Below, piece after piece: positions 26,595 to 35,619 of a stretch of 64,000 bases of DNA; position 1 is the stretch's first letter; each line of letters opens with the position of its first letter. The notes beneath the pieces were generated by a model that did no database searches, was not told the DNA's origin, and was given only the letters and a program-made list of their open reading frames with translations. Where the stretch lies: NCBI GenBank assembly GCA_016201045.1, contig JACQDM010000008.1, positions 806,001-870,000 of the forward strand. The letters run 5' to 3'. The translations under genes were made by a program, and so were the position numbers. Source of the stretch: Afipia sp. Lineage in GTDB: Bacteria; Pseudomonadota; Alphaproteobacteria; Rhizobiales; Xanthobacteraceae.

Positions 26595-28249
26595 ACGATG
26601 GCCTTTGCCGCCGCGCGTCCGGCGTTGCGTCCGGAGAACAGGCAGCCGCCAAGGAATGTGCCTTCCAGCGCGCGATAGCCATGCACGCCGCCGCCGCCAA
26701 ATCCCGCCGCCTCTCCTGCGGCGTAGAGTCCGGCAATGAGCTTTCCGTCGCTGCCGAACACCTGCGAGTCGAGATTGGTCTCGAATCCGCCGAGCGTCTT
26801 GCGGGTGAGAATGTTCAGCTTGACGGCAATCAGCGGGCCATGTGCGGGATCGAGAATTTTGTGCGGCTTGGCGGTGCGGATCGCCTTGTCGCCGAAATAG
26901 CGCCGCGCGTTATGCAGGCCCATCACCTGCGTGTCCTTGACATAAGGATTGTCGATCTGCCTGTCGCGGGCTTCGATCTGTTTGCGGATAAAAGCAGCAT
27001 CGAGCAGGTTCTCGCCGCTCAATTTGTTCATCGCGTCCACAAGGTCTTCGAGCTTATCGCGGACGATGAAGTCTTCGCCCTTATCGCGAAAAGCCTGAAC
27101 AGGCGGCGGACCGCCTTTGGTCCCCGCGCGCCGGATCACCTGACGCCAGCTCTTGCCGGTGAGATCGGGATTCTGCTCCGAGCCTGAAAGTCCGAACTCT
27201 TTCTTGATGATGCTCTGCGTAAGGATGAACCACGTATATTCGTAGCCGGTCTTCATGATGTATTCGAGCTGACCGAGCGTGTCGTAGCCGGGATAGAGCG
27301 GCGAGGGCAGGCGTTTTCCTGTCGCGTCGAACCACAGCGATGACGGGCCGGGTAGAATGCGGATGCCGTGACCGGGCCAGATCGGATTCCAGTTGTGTAC
27401 GCCTTCGACGTAGTGCCACATCCGGTCGCGGTTGATCAGGCGTGCGCCCGCAGCTTCCGTGATTCCGATCATGCGGCCGTCGACATGCGCAGGCACGCCG
27501 CTGACCATGTGCTTCGGCGGCGTGCCGAGACGCTTCGGCCAGTTCTGCCGGACGAGATCGTGGTTGCCGCCGATGCCGCCGGAGGCGACAATCACGGCCT
27601 GCCCCCTCAGCGAAAAATCGCCGGTGACGTTGCGGTTGGAGCTTTCGCCGCGCGGTTCATTCGAGGTTGCGAGAATTTTTCCGCTCACGCCCGTCACGGC
27701 ATTTCCGGATTTTTCCAGCGCATCGACGCGATGGCGGAACTTGAAAACGATGCGGCCGGTCTTTGCGTGTTCGCGCGCGCGCCTCTCGAACGGCTCGACG
27801 ACGCCAGGGCCGGTGCCCCAGCTGAGATGGAATCGCGGCACCGAATTGCCGTGGCCCATCGCGTCATAGCCGCCGCGTTCCGCCCACCCGACAATCGGAA
27901 AAATACGATGCCCCATGTTGCGCAGCCAGCTTCGTTTTTCACCGGCGGCGAAGGCGACGTAGGCCTCCGCCCATTTTTTCGGCCAGTGATCTTCTTCGCG
28001 GTCGAATCCGGCGGTGCCGAACCAGTCCTGAAGCGCGAGATCGTATGAATCCTTGATTCCAAGGCGGCGCTGTTCGGGACTATCGACGATAAACAAACCA
28101 CCGAGCGACCAGAACGCCTGACCGCCGATATTCTGTTCGCCCTCCTGATCAACCACAATTACCCGCCGCCCGGCGTCCGCGGCCTCCGTCGCTGCGACAA
28201 GGCCCGCAAGCCCCGCGCCGACGACGATCAAGTCTGCATCGTTTGCCAT
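26591..28249 (-). CDS. FAD-binding dehydrogenase (fumarate-reductase/ketosteroid-dehydrogenase type)
   Basis: The 552-residue flavoprotein starts with the dinucleotide motif VVGAGLAGLVAATEAADAG and an acidic ribose-binding end (VVDQEG). It shows GQAFWSLGGLF, the middle FAD-binding VIVASGGIGGNHDL, and the C-terminal GLYAAGEAAGFGGGGVHGYR that closes over FAD. This architecture belongs to the fumarate reductase/3-ketosteroid-delta1-dehydrogenase group. Conserved close relatives are annotated only as FAD-binding dehydrogenase, so the substrate is unknown. It lies alone on the minus strand. Confidence 0.88.
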   Translation of the reverse strand: MANDADLIVVGAGLAGLVAATEAADAGRRVIVVDQEGEQNIGGQAFWSLGGLFIVDSPEQRRLGIKDSYDLALQDWFGTAGFDREEDHWPKKWAEAYVAFAAGEKRSWLRNMGHRIFPIVGWAERGGYDAMGHGNSVPRFHLSWGTGPGVVEPFERRAREHAKTGRIVFKFRHRVDALEKSGNAVTGVSGKILATSNEPRGESSNRNVTGDFSLRGQAVIVASGGIGGNHDLVRQNWPKRLGTPPKHMVSGVPAHVDGRMIGITEAAGARLINRDRMWHYVEGVHNWNPIWPGHGIRILPGPSSLWFDATGKRLPSPLYPGYDTLGQLEYIMKTGYEYTWFILTQSIIKKEFGLSGSEQNPDLTGKSWRQVIRRAGTKGGPPPVQAFRDKGEDFIVRDKLEDLVDAMNKLSGENLLDAAFIRKQIEARDRQIDNPYVKDTQVMGLHNARRYFGDKAIRTAKPHKILDPAHGPLIAVKLNILTRKTLGGFETNLDSQVFGSDGKLIAGLYAAGEAAGFGGGGVHGYRALEGTFLGGCLFSGRNAGRAAAKAIV

Positions 28250-28515
28250 TCTGGATGTTCCCCCGCTCGCGCTGAGTGAAGCAACGGGCGCAAACGCCGG
28301 TCAACGGAAATTGCGGCAAGGGAAGCGGCGGTCCCGGAAAAAGAAGGCGTTACGTGTTCCAAATCGGGATCGCGTCAGCGCGACTGCAGCAAGGCGGCAA
28401 CACTAGAACAGAATCCGCGTCCATCCCGTTGCTCGATCTGGACAAAAACGGGGACTGGCAACACGCTGAAGGTGTCCTGATCGGCACAGCGACTCGGGGC
28501 AAAACGGGGCCGGCA

Positions 28516-28986
28516 ATGAAGATTGTGAAGGGGATTTTTGCAGCGGTTTTGTTGCTGTCGGGTGTGGCATCGAGCCACGCGGTGGTTCGGATTTCCGACG
28601 ATCGCGGCGGACGGATCGGGACCTACGTCGATAAATATCAAAGCCTCAAAAGCTCCGGCGAAACCGTCATGATCGACGGCTTGTGCGCATCGGCCTGCAC
28701 CATCGTTCTGGGTGCTGTGCCCCACGACAAGATCTGCGTCACGTCGCGCGCCAATCTCGGCTTTCACGCGGCGTGGGATTTCGGCACGGGCGGACGCCCG
28801 GTCACGAACTACGAAGCCACGCAGATGCTCTATGAGATGTATCCGTCGTCGATCCGCAGCTGGATTTCCCGGCGCGGCGGCCTCAAGACGCACATGATCT
28901 TCCTGCGCGGTCGCGAACTTACGAATTTCTATCGTCCGTGCTATCTCGACGCTCAGGCATCGGCGCATTCGCTTGGATCGCGCTGA
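28516..28986 (+). CDS. Periplasmic ClpP/crotonase-like protein
   Basis: The 156-residue product has a signal peptide ending SHA (about residue 22). A compact domain follows with ETVMIDGLCASACTIVLGAV, DKICVTSRANLGFHAA and a C-terminal Cys. The pattern G-x-C-x-S-A-C-T followed by a glycine-rich His segment resembles the serine and oxyanion region of ClpP/SppA-type folds. Such small secreted proteins are common but uncharacterised in Bradyrhizobium relatives. The frame is open upstream to 28276, but that part does not look like protein; the ATG at 28516 precedes the signal peptide. Activity is unproven. Confidence 0.7.
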   Translation: MKIVKGIFAAVLLLSGVASSHAVVRISDDRGGRIGTYVDKYQSLKSSGETVMIDGLCASACTIVLGAVPHDKICVTSRANLGFHAAWDFGTGGRPVTNYEATQMLYEMYPSSIRSWISRRGGLKTHMIFLRGRELTNFYRPCYLDAQASAHSLGSR

Positions 28987-29131
28987 TACCGGCTGATCGA
29001 TCATCAGCACCAATTGATCGCTTCGCGCGGCATAGTTGCTTGCGCGCGAATTCCGTCCGCCTTAATGCACTCCCGCAATAGTCAGCATCCCGCTGATCTT
29101 TTGCACGAGAATCCATTTTTAGGGACGCGCG

Positions 29132-29722
29132 ATGGACAAGACCACCCGGCCACTTGCTGTCATCGCCGCCTTCGGGGCCAGTCTCGTCGTAGGACTGCTG
29201 GTAACGTTCTGGCTGATCGGTGGCTTCGGCACTGTCACAAGGCCTGCGGCAATAGGTGGTCCGTTCCAACTGACCGATCAGAACGGCCAAACCGTCACTG
29301 AAAAAAATATGCTCGGCAAACCAAGCATCATTTTCTTCGGCTTCACGCATTGCCCGGACATTTGCCCGACGTCGCTGTTTGAAATGTCCGAAGTGCTTCG
29401 CGCGATGGGTCCGGACGCGGGCAAAGTGAATGCCTACTTCGTGTCGGTCGATCCGGAGCGCGATACGACGGCGGCGATGAAGGACTATCTTTCCAGCTTC
29501 GATCCCAATCTGAAGGGATTGACCGGCACGCCAGACCAGATTGCTGCGATGATCTCCGCCTATCGTGTCTACGCCAAAAAGGTGCCGCTCAAGGATGGCG
29601 ACTACACGATGGACCACACCGCCTTGATCTATCTGATGGATCGCGACGGACGGTTCGTCCGGCCATTCGATCTCAAACGCAAACCGGAAGAATCGGCGGC
29701 CGATCTCAGGCGATATCTCTAA
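29132..29722 (+). CDS. SCO1/SenC family copper chaperone
   Basis: SCO proteins deliver copper to, or reduce the CuA site of, cytochrome c oxidase. The 196-residue product is anchored by an N-terminal helix (PLAVIAAFGASLVVGLLVTF). It has a thioredoxin-like domain with the copper ligands CPDICPTS near residue 76 and the distant His in DHTALIYL near residue 160. FVSVDPERDT is also characteristic. The ATG at 29132 fits. It overlaps the convergent glycosyltransferase gene by 17 bases. A coxB gene occurs at the far end of the window but is not linked. Confidence 0.93.
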   Translation: MDKTTRPLAVIAAFGASLVVGLLVTFWLIGGFGTVTRPAAIGGPFQLTDQNGQTVTEKNMLGKPSIIFFGFTHCPDICPTSLFEMSEVLRAMGPDAGKVNAYFVSVDPERDTTAAMKDYLSSFDPNLKGLTGTPDQIAAMISAYRVYAKKVPLKDGDYTMDHTALIYLMDRDGRFVRPFDLKRKPEESAADLRRYL

Positions 29723-31754
29723 GCGGCGCGCGAACACGCGAGAAATTTTGCAGCGACATTTTCACTGCAACACGCGAGCTGCGCGCAAGGCCGTGTTCGG
29801 TCTTTTCCCACCGATAGGGATCGCTCAGTAGTTGAAACAGCGCGCGCCATGCCGCGATCGAAAGATAGATCCAGTAGATCGGCGTCAGCGCAAGCACCCA
29901 TGCCTCATGCAGTAATCTGCGGCGCGATAGTCCAATCAAACCCACCACGATTGTCGACAGATATCCCGCCGCGATCGTCGCAATATGGAGGCTCGCGAAA
30001 TGATTATGGAGGAAGGAGGGCGCGCCGCTGCTGAAGATGGCCTTGGCGCTTTCGATTGCGACCTCACCGAGTAGAACTGGGTGTGCTAGCGCGGTGAGCA
30101 CGTTGCCGCCGACAATGATGTTGAGCGTAAAGAAGCCTCTTGTCCCGGCGTCGCGCCACAGCTGCAATGGCGAGCGCATGTGTACGCTCCACGTCTGCAT
30201 CCAGCCTTTCATCCATCGCGAGCGTTGCCGCAACCATGCGCCGAACTGCGCCGGCGCTTCTTCATAAGTCGTCGAAGAGAACATCACGCTCCGATAGCCA
30301 AACCGCGCGAGGCGGAAACCGAGATCGGCATCCTCGGTGACGTTGTAAGGGTCCCAGCCGCCGACCTCGCGCAATATCGATGTACGAAAGTGGTTGGATG
30401 AGCCACCGAGCGGCAACGGCATCTCGAAACTGGAAAAGCCCTGCAGGAATACATCGAACTGGCCTGCATATTCCGCCGTAAACATGCACGAGAGCCAGCT
30501 GTCAGATGTGTTGTCGATGCACAGGCTCGCTTGAGCGCACGCAATCTTGTTGTCGTTTGATCGAAAGATATCGAGTGCCTGCCGTAGCTGATTGGCCTCA
30601 GGCCGGTCTTCGGCATCGAAAACCGTGATGAACGTGCCTTTCGCGAATTGCAGGGCGCAATTCAATGCTTTCGGCTTGGTTCGCGGTCCGATGTCGGCTG
30701 CGACAATCACCTGAACATGCGGCATCGGGCCGAGCTTTGAGATGGCCGCGCGTGTTCTCAAGTCGTTCGGCTCGATGACGATTTTGATATCAAGTTTTTC
30801 GCGCGGATAATCGAGCGCATCGATAAACCGCATCAGCGTCGGGACAGACTTTGCTTCGCGATAGAGCGCGACGACGACGGTGTAGACCGGCAGTTCGTCG
30901 TCGGCCAGGCGCGGCAATCGTTTCGTGCGTTTCCGGGGTGCAAAGCTCCCAGCGAGCCGCAAGCTTGTGAACAGCAGAAACCAGAATGCTAGAACGATGC
31001 TGACTGCTTCAAATGTGAATGCGGGTGCGATGATAAATAGCAACGTGAAGGCGATCAGCCGGGAAGCGTGACGTACGAACGACATAAAGGGTGACCGCCA
31101 GAGCGGAATCGGCGCGGCAGAGAGATCGAAGAAATCGTCTGCCAAACGTTCCGCTGCCAGATGCCCAAGCACATTGCCGGTGTGCTGTTCCAGAAACTCA
31201 TTGAGTCGCGCGCTAGACGTGATCCGAATTCGTTTTGCTGCTGTCGGATAGGCTGCGGCTAGCCTGGCGATTCGGCGGCTCGCAAACCCTCCTGGAGCGA
31301 AGACATAGACCGGCGCACCATTTTTTCGGATCCGGATGATGCCGAGACGCGCAGCGTCCGGGAGTCTTGCATCCTCAAGCAGACAGTCTGCACGGCCGAG
31401 ACCGGCAAAAGCCTCGAATGCCAATCCGTAGTGATGGGCGAAGCGGCGGAGATATTCATCCTCCCTGATGACGCCCCATCGGATCAGGACCTGATCGGCT
31501 CCGGTTCCGATGGCCCGGCTCCGTCGCCCGGCGGCTTTCAACACTTCCCGAGGAAGCGCGCCTTTGAGGCAGTCGAACTCGAGAACAGGGCCGGGTTCGT
31601 GGCGTTGAAGATGGCGGCTTTTATCGCTGCGGGAAAGGCTCAGGAAATCTGCAACGACGGTTGCAAGCGAGCGCGACGGCTTCGCCGGCTGTGCGGTTTG
31701 CGCTCGCACGGCAGGCCTGCCAATCCGCCCAAATGTCCGGTCCCCCACGGCCAT
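29706..31754 (-). CDS. Membrane GT2 glycosyltransferase with N-terminal accessory domain
   Basis: The 682-residue protein is a membrane-bound family 2 glycosyltransferase of the processive type. Motifs in order are DAED (about residue 380), TEDAD (about 473) and QRSRW (about 508), flanked by membrane helices near residues 225-270 and after 545. The first 200 residues form a separate domain that includes VLIRWGVIREDEYLRRFAHH. It resembles the N-terminal domain of type II secretion ATPases (MshEN-like). Such enzymes make exopolysaccharides, and the accessory domain can bind cyclic di-GMP in relatives. The product here is unknown. Confidence 0.85.
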   Translation of the reverse strand: MAVGDRTFGRIGRPAVRAQTAQPAKPSRSLATVVADFLSLSRSDKSRHLQRHEPGPVLEFDCLKGALPREVLKAAGRRSRAIGTGADQVLIRWGVIREDEYLRRFAHHYGLAFEAFAGLGRADCLLEDARLPDAARLGIIRIRKNGAPVYVFAPGGFASRRIARLAAAYPTAAKRIRITSSARLNEFLEQHTGNVLGHLAAERLADDFFDLSAAPIPLWRSPFMSFVRHASRLIAFTLLFIIAPAFTFEAVSIVLAFWFLLFTSLRLAGSFAPRKRTKRLPRLADDELPVYTVVVALYREAKSVPTLMRFIDALDYPREKLDIKIVIEPNDLRTRAAISKLGPMPHVQVIVAADIGPRTKPKALNCALQFAKGTFITVFDAEDRPEANQLRQALDIFRSNDNKIACAQASLCIDNTSDSWLSCMFTAEYAGQFDVFLQGFSSFEMPLPLGGSSNHFRTSILREVGGWDPYNVTEDADLGFRLARFGYRSVMFSSTTYEEAPAQFGAWLRQRSRWMKGWMQTWSVHMRSPLQLWRDAGTRGFFTLNIIVGGNVLTALAHPVLLGEVAIESAKAIFSSGAPSFLHNHFASLHIATIAAGYLSTIVVGLIGLSRRRLLHEAWVLALTPIYWIYLSIAAWRALFQLLSDPYRWEKTEHGLARSSRVAVKMSLQNFSRVRAPLRDIA

Positions 31755-31823
31755 TCGACCGTTACCCCACGCAACAAACGGTACTCGCCTCCATCGCCGG
31801 ATGGTCTATAAGACCCCACGCGG

Positions 31824-32747
31824 ATGCTTGCGACAATGCAACCACAGATTGTTTCGACCCACAATATGCGATTGCGCGGCCACGGTTTTGCAACCGCGGC
31901 GCTGATCGGTATGGCGCTCGTCGTCTTCGTTTCGGCGAACTCGCCTGCGCGGGCGCAGACGACCGCGGCTCAGGCTTCTGCACCGCAAGCTGTGCCCGGG
32001 TTCTGGGACCCGCGGCGGCGCCCGGAGCGGCCGGATCTGTCGCGTCTGACACTGATCCGCTTCATCACCGAGACCGATTATCCGCCCTTCAATTTCACCG
32101 GACCCGACGGCAATCCTGCCGGGTTCAACGTCGATCTGGCGCGGTCGATCTGCGAAGAGCTTAAAGTGACTTGCACGATCCAGATGCGCCGCTTCGAGAC
32201 GTTGGTTGATGCGATCAACGGCAATCGAGGTGACGCGATCATCGCGTCGATGGCCGAAACGCCGGAACTGCGGACCAAACTTGACTTCAGCGATCCCTAT
32301 TATCGCGCACCAGCCCGCTTCGTGTCGCGCCGCGATCAGGTGATGGCCGAAGTGAGGCCCGAATGGCTCGAAGGCAAGAAAGTCGGCGTCATCGCTGGCT
32401 CCGCGCATGAGGCTTATCTGAAGACGCTGTTCACTGACGCGCAAACCGTGAGCTTTCCGAACGACGAGGCGCTGCGGCTCGCCCTGCGGCGAAGCGATGT
32501 CGATCTGATATTCGGAGACGCCATTTCGCTGGCGTTCTGGATCAACGGCACCGACTCCGGCGATTGCTGTGCATTCAGCGGCGGGCCGTTTGTGGAGAGC
32601 CGCTATTTCGGCGAAGGTATCGGCATCGGCGTAAAACGCGGCAATGACGTGCTGCGTCAGGCGTTGAACTGGGCGATGTTCCGGTTGTGGGAAAAAGGCC
32701 GGTATACGGATTTGTGGCTGCGCTATTTTTCCGTCAGCCCATATTGA
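31824..32747 (+). CDS. Extracellular solute-binding protein (family 3)
   Basis: The 307-residue product has a signal peptide (FATAALIGMALVVFVSANSP, ending near ARA). The family 3 periplasmic binding fold follows: FITETDYPPFNFTGPDG, GFNVDLARSICEEL, GDAIIASMAETPELR with TKLDFSDPYYRAPARFV. These proteins bind polar amino acids for ABC importers, but no permease or ATPase gene lies nearby. An orphan role in sensing or sharing a transporter is possible. Starts at 31824, 31836 and 31866 are all in frame. Confidence 0.85.
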   Translation: MLATMQPQIVSTHNMRLRGHGFATAALIGMALVVFVSANSPARAQTTAAQASAPQAVPGFWDPRRRPERPDLSRLTLIRFITETDYPPFNFTGPDGNPAGFNVDLARSICEELKVTCTIQMRRFETLVDAINGNRGDAIIASMAETPELRTKLDFSDPYYRAPARFVSRRDQVMAEVRPEWLEGKKVGVIAGSAHEAYLKTLFTDAQTVSFPNDEALRLALRRSDVDLIFGDAISLAFWINGTDSGDCCAFSGGPFVESRYFGEGIGIGVKRGNDVLRQALNWAMFRLWEKGRYTDLWLRYFSVSPY

Positions 32748-32768
32748 TCGAATTTTTGGAGATGCTGG

Positions 32769-34430
32769 GTGAGTGAAGCAGCGGCGACGCAGACAATGGA
32801 TTTCGACCGGATGACTCCGGCCGACTTGCGTGCGCTTGCGGAGCAATCCAATGCGTGGCCGTTCGAACAGGCGAAGGCCATTGTCGCGCGCCTGAAAAAG
32901 AAGCCGAAAGGCGAGGTGCTGTTCGAGACCGGCTACGGTCCGTCGGGATTGCCGCACATCGGCACGTTCGGTGAAGTCGCGCGCACAACGATGGTGCGGC
33001 ATGCGTTTCGCATTTTGACCGAGGACAAGATCAAAACGAGGCTGCTGGCGTTTTCCGACGACATGGACGGACTTCGCAAGGTGCCGGACAACGTGCCGAA
33101 CAAGGAGATCATCGAGCCGCATCTGGGCAAGCCGCTGACGCAGGTGCCGGACCCGTTCGGTACGCATCCGAGTTTCGGGGAGCATAACAACGCACGGCTG
33201 CGCGCGTTTCTCGACGCATTCGGCTTCGACTATGAATTCGCGAGTTCGACTCAGTATTACAGGTCAGGCCGGTTCGATGCTGCGCTGTTGAAGGTTCTGC
33301 AGAACATCGAAAAAGTGATGTCAATCATGTTGCCTTCGTTGCGTGAGGAGCGCGCGGCAAGCTATTCGCCGTTTCTACCGATCTCACCGCGCACCGGCAT
33401 TGTGCTGCAAGTGCCGATTGTGTCCCACGACGCGAAGGCTGGGACGGTGTCTTACGACGACCCCGACACCAAGGAGCGCGTAACCGTTCCCGTGACCGGC
33501 GGTCATTGCAAGCTGCAGTGGAAGCCGGATTGGGCGATGCGCTGGGTCGCGCTCGGCGTCGATTACGAAATGGCCGGCAAGGATTTGATCGACTCGGTGA
33601 AGTTGTCGGGAAAAATTTGCTCGGCGCTTGGCGGCACTCCGCCCGAAGGCTTTAACTACGAATTGTTTCTCGACGACAAAGGACAGAAGATTTCCAAGTC
33701 GAAGGGCAACGGGCTGACCATCGACGAGTGGCTGCGCTACGCGTCACCGGAATCGCTGTCGCTCTTTATGTATCGCGAGCCGAAGGCCGCGAAGCGGCTG
33801 CATTTCGATGTGATCCCGCGCAATGTCGATGAGTACCAGCAATTCCTCGATGGGTATGCGCGGCAGGACGGCAAGCAGCGCCTGAGCAATCCCGTCTGGC
33901 ACATTCACGCAGGCCGTCCGCAGCCCACTGACATGCCGGTGACGTTTCAGCTTTTGCTGACGCTGGTGTCTTCGTCGAACGCGGAAAACGCCGAGACGTT
34001 ATGGGGATTTATCGGGCGCTACCGTCCGGGAGTGACGCCGAAGACGCACCCGAAGCTCGATGCACTGGTCGGCTATGCGATCAACTACTATCGCGACTTC
34101 GTTGCGCCCACGAAGAAATTCCGCGAGCCGACCGATAGCGAACGCGCGGCTCTGACCGATCTACGCAACGCGCTCGCGAAATTGCCACCGGAAGCGTCTG
34201 CTGAAGATATCCAGAACGTCGTTTATGAAATCGGCCGCCGCGAACCGTTCCTCGACACCAAGAAGCTCGGCAAGGACGGGCGGCCCGGCGTGTCGCTCGA
34301 CTGGTTCAACATGCTCTATCAGGTTCTGCTCGGACAGGAAAAGGGTCCGCGTTTCGGTTCGTTCGTTGCGGTCTATGGCGTGACGAATGCGATCGCGATG
34401 ATCGACGCGGCGCTGATGCGGAAGTCTTAG
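32769..34430 (+). CDS. lysS: Lysyl-tRNA synthetase, class I
   Basis: This enzyme charges tRNA-Lys using the archaeal-type class I fold that alphaproteobacteria share. The 553-residue protein has the HIGH-like motif PHIGTFGEV near residue 62 and the KMSKS-like KISKSKGNG near residue 306. [21 protein letters not shown] helices of the C-terminal anticodon domain follow. The start is GTG at 32769. It follows the solute-binding gene by 21 bases and converges with the S24 regulator. Confidence 0.95.
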   Translation: MSEAAATQTMDFDRMTPADLRALAEQSNAWPFEQAKAIVARLKKKPKGEVLFETGYGPSGLPHIGTFGEVARTTMVRHAFRILTEDKIKTRLLAFSDDMDGLRKVPDNVPNKEIIEPHLGKPLTQVPDPFGTHPSFGEHNNARLRAFLDAFGFDYEFASSTQYYRSGRFDAALLKVLQNIEKVMSIMLPSLREERAASYSPFLPISPRTGIVLQVPIVSHDAKAGTVSYDDPDTKERVTVPVTGGHCKLQWKPDWAMRWVALGVDYEMAGKDLIDSVKLSGKICSALGGTPPEGFNYELFLDDKGQKISKSKGNGLTIDEWLRYASPESLSLFMYREPKAAKRLHFDVIPRNVDEYQQFLDGYARQDGKQRLSNPVWHIHAGRPQPTDMPVTFQLLLTLVSSSNAENAETLWGFIGRYRPGVTPKTHPKLDALVGYAINYYRDFVAPTKKFREPTDSERAALTDLRNALAKLPPEASAEDIQNVVYEIGRREPFLDTKKLGKDGRPGVSLDWFNMLYQVLLGQEKGPRFGSFVAVYGVTNAIAMIDAALMRKS

Positions 34431-34435
34431 AGCGG

Positions 34436-35062
34436 TTACTGGCTGGCCCACACGATGCGCGCGATCCACTCGACATCCTTGGCGTCGAGTGTGCGATCCT
34501 TGTGGCTTGGATTGAGCGAGGCGAGTTCGACCACCTTCTGGGTTCGTCGCCGCAGTTCCTTGACCGTCACCTCACCGCTCGTGGTTTTCACAACCACGCG
34601 GTCGCCCTTGCGGATCGGCGCGGAAGGCGAAACCACAATTACGTCGCCGTTGCGGTAGGCGGGCTTCATCGAATCGCCGGAAATTTTCAGCGCGTAAGCG
34701 TGTTCGTCCTTCACGGACGGAAGGCCGACCTCGTCCCAGCCCTTGCCGACCGGGAATCCGCCGTCGTCAAAATATCCACCGGCACCCGCTTCGGCGAACC
34801 CGATCAGCGGCACGGATTGAACGGTACGTGCGGTGTCTTCGATGAACTGAACGAACATATCGACCGAAGTGCCGGTTGCCGCCAGTGCCTTCGCAACCGA
34901 CTCTGTCGAGGGCCAACGCTCGCGTCCGTCGCTGGTGATGCGCTTCGATTTGTTGAATGTCGTCGGATCGAGGCCCGCGTTTTTCGCCAATGCCGAGGGA
35001 GACAGTCCCGCCCGTGCTGCGAGACGATCGAGCGCCGTCCAGATTTGATCGTGGGTCAACAT
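34436..35062 (-). CDS. HTH transcriptional regulator with S24 (LexA-like) peptidase domain
   Basis: The 208-residue protein has an N-terminal helix-turn-helix (LAARAGLSPSALAKNAGLDP) and a C-terminal S24 domain. The catalytic Ser lies in ISGDSMKPAYRNGD and the Lys in VVVKTTSGEVTVKEL. An Ala-Gly pair in AEAGAGGYF could be the self-cleavage site. The layout matches phage CI- or ImmR-like repressors that cleave under DNA damage. It is not LexA itself, whose winged helix starts differently. It is chromosomal here, without phage genes. Confidence 0.88.
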   Translation of the reverse strand: MLTHDQIWTALDRLAARAGLSPSALAKNAGLDPTTFNKSKRITSDGRERWPSTESVAKALAATGTSVDMFVQFIEDTARTVQSVPLIGFAEAGAGGYFDDGGFPVGKGWDEVGLPSVKDEHAYALKISGDSMKPAYRNGDVIVVSPSAPIRKGDRVVVKTTSGEVTVKELRRRTQKVVELASLNPSHKDRTLDAKDVEWIARIVWASQ

Positions 35063-35268
35063 ATATGCGCCCGGAAAGTGAGGCCTGGCCGACCGGACCC
35101 GGCAGGTGAGGTATTTCGATATAGGAATTATTACCTTGAATCGTCACGTTTCGCAATCGGCCGCAGAACGTCCAGCGCCCTTGAAGTGCATCCTGTGCGC
35201 CGATACGGTCTCGCCCATCCCGTCCGATGCGGGAAAATCCGATAAATTTCAAAGACAAGCCACGCTGA

Positions 35269-35619
35269 ATGCCCGCAGCCACAATCTATAAAATCTGCCC
35301 CGCGCCCGCGTGGCGAGAGGCCGAGCGGCAAGGCCGCTATCGCGGCAGCGCGGACGACATGCGCGACGGGTTCATCCATTTCTCCGCGCCCTCTCAGGTG
35401 GCAGGCACGCTGGCAAAACATTTCGCGGGCCAGACCGGACTGTTTCTCATTGCGGTCGATGCAGTCGCTCTCGGCGACGCATTGGTATGGGAAACCTCTC
35501 GCGGCGGCGAACTGTTTCCGCATCTCTACGGCGAGCTCGATCTCGGCGCGGTAGCCGATGTATTCACGTTGTCGACCCGCGCTGACGGTTCGCACGTCGT
35601 TCCGGAGCTTGTGTCGTGA
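35269..35619 (+). CDS. DUF952 family protein
   Basis: The 116-residue protein is a single DUF952 domain: TIYKICPAPAWREAERQGRY, DGFIHFSAPSQVAGTLAKHF, FLIAVDAVALGDALVWE and FPHLYGELDL. The family is structurally related to ADP-ribosyltransferase-like folds, but no activity is established. Its stop overlaps the pyrD GTG start (GTGA), so the two genes are coupled, a common arrangement in Rhizobiales. Confidence 0.88.
   Translation: MPAATIYKICPAPAWREAERQGRYRGSADDMRDGFIHFSAPSQVAGTLAKHFAGQTGLFLIAVDAVALGDALVWETSRGGELFPHLYGELDLGAVADVFTLSTRADGSHVVPELVS

Noticed and set aside
28276..28515. 80-codon N-terminal extension of the ClpP-like protein
   Set aside because: The extension is not protein-like and would bury the signal peptide that starts at 28516.
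31806..33185. 459-codon open frame on the minus strand
   Set aside because: It runs opposite the solute-binding gene and the start of lysS, both well supported, and has Arg/His-rich composition typical of an antisense shadow in high-GC DNA. The long minus-strand frames at 942-2030 and 51022-52446 were rejected for the same reason.
34436..35062. LexA
   Set aside because: The S24 domain fits, but the N-terminal helix-turn-helix is not the LexA winged helix, so it is kept as an S24-type regulator of unknown targets.
35109..35136. AGGTA-N18-TACCT inverted repeat upstream of the S24 regulator
   Set aside because: Five-base arms with an 18-base spacer are expected often by chance; there is no second copy to support it as an operator.
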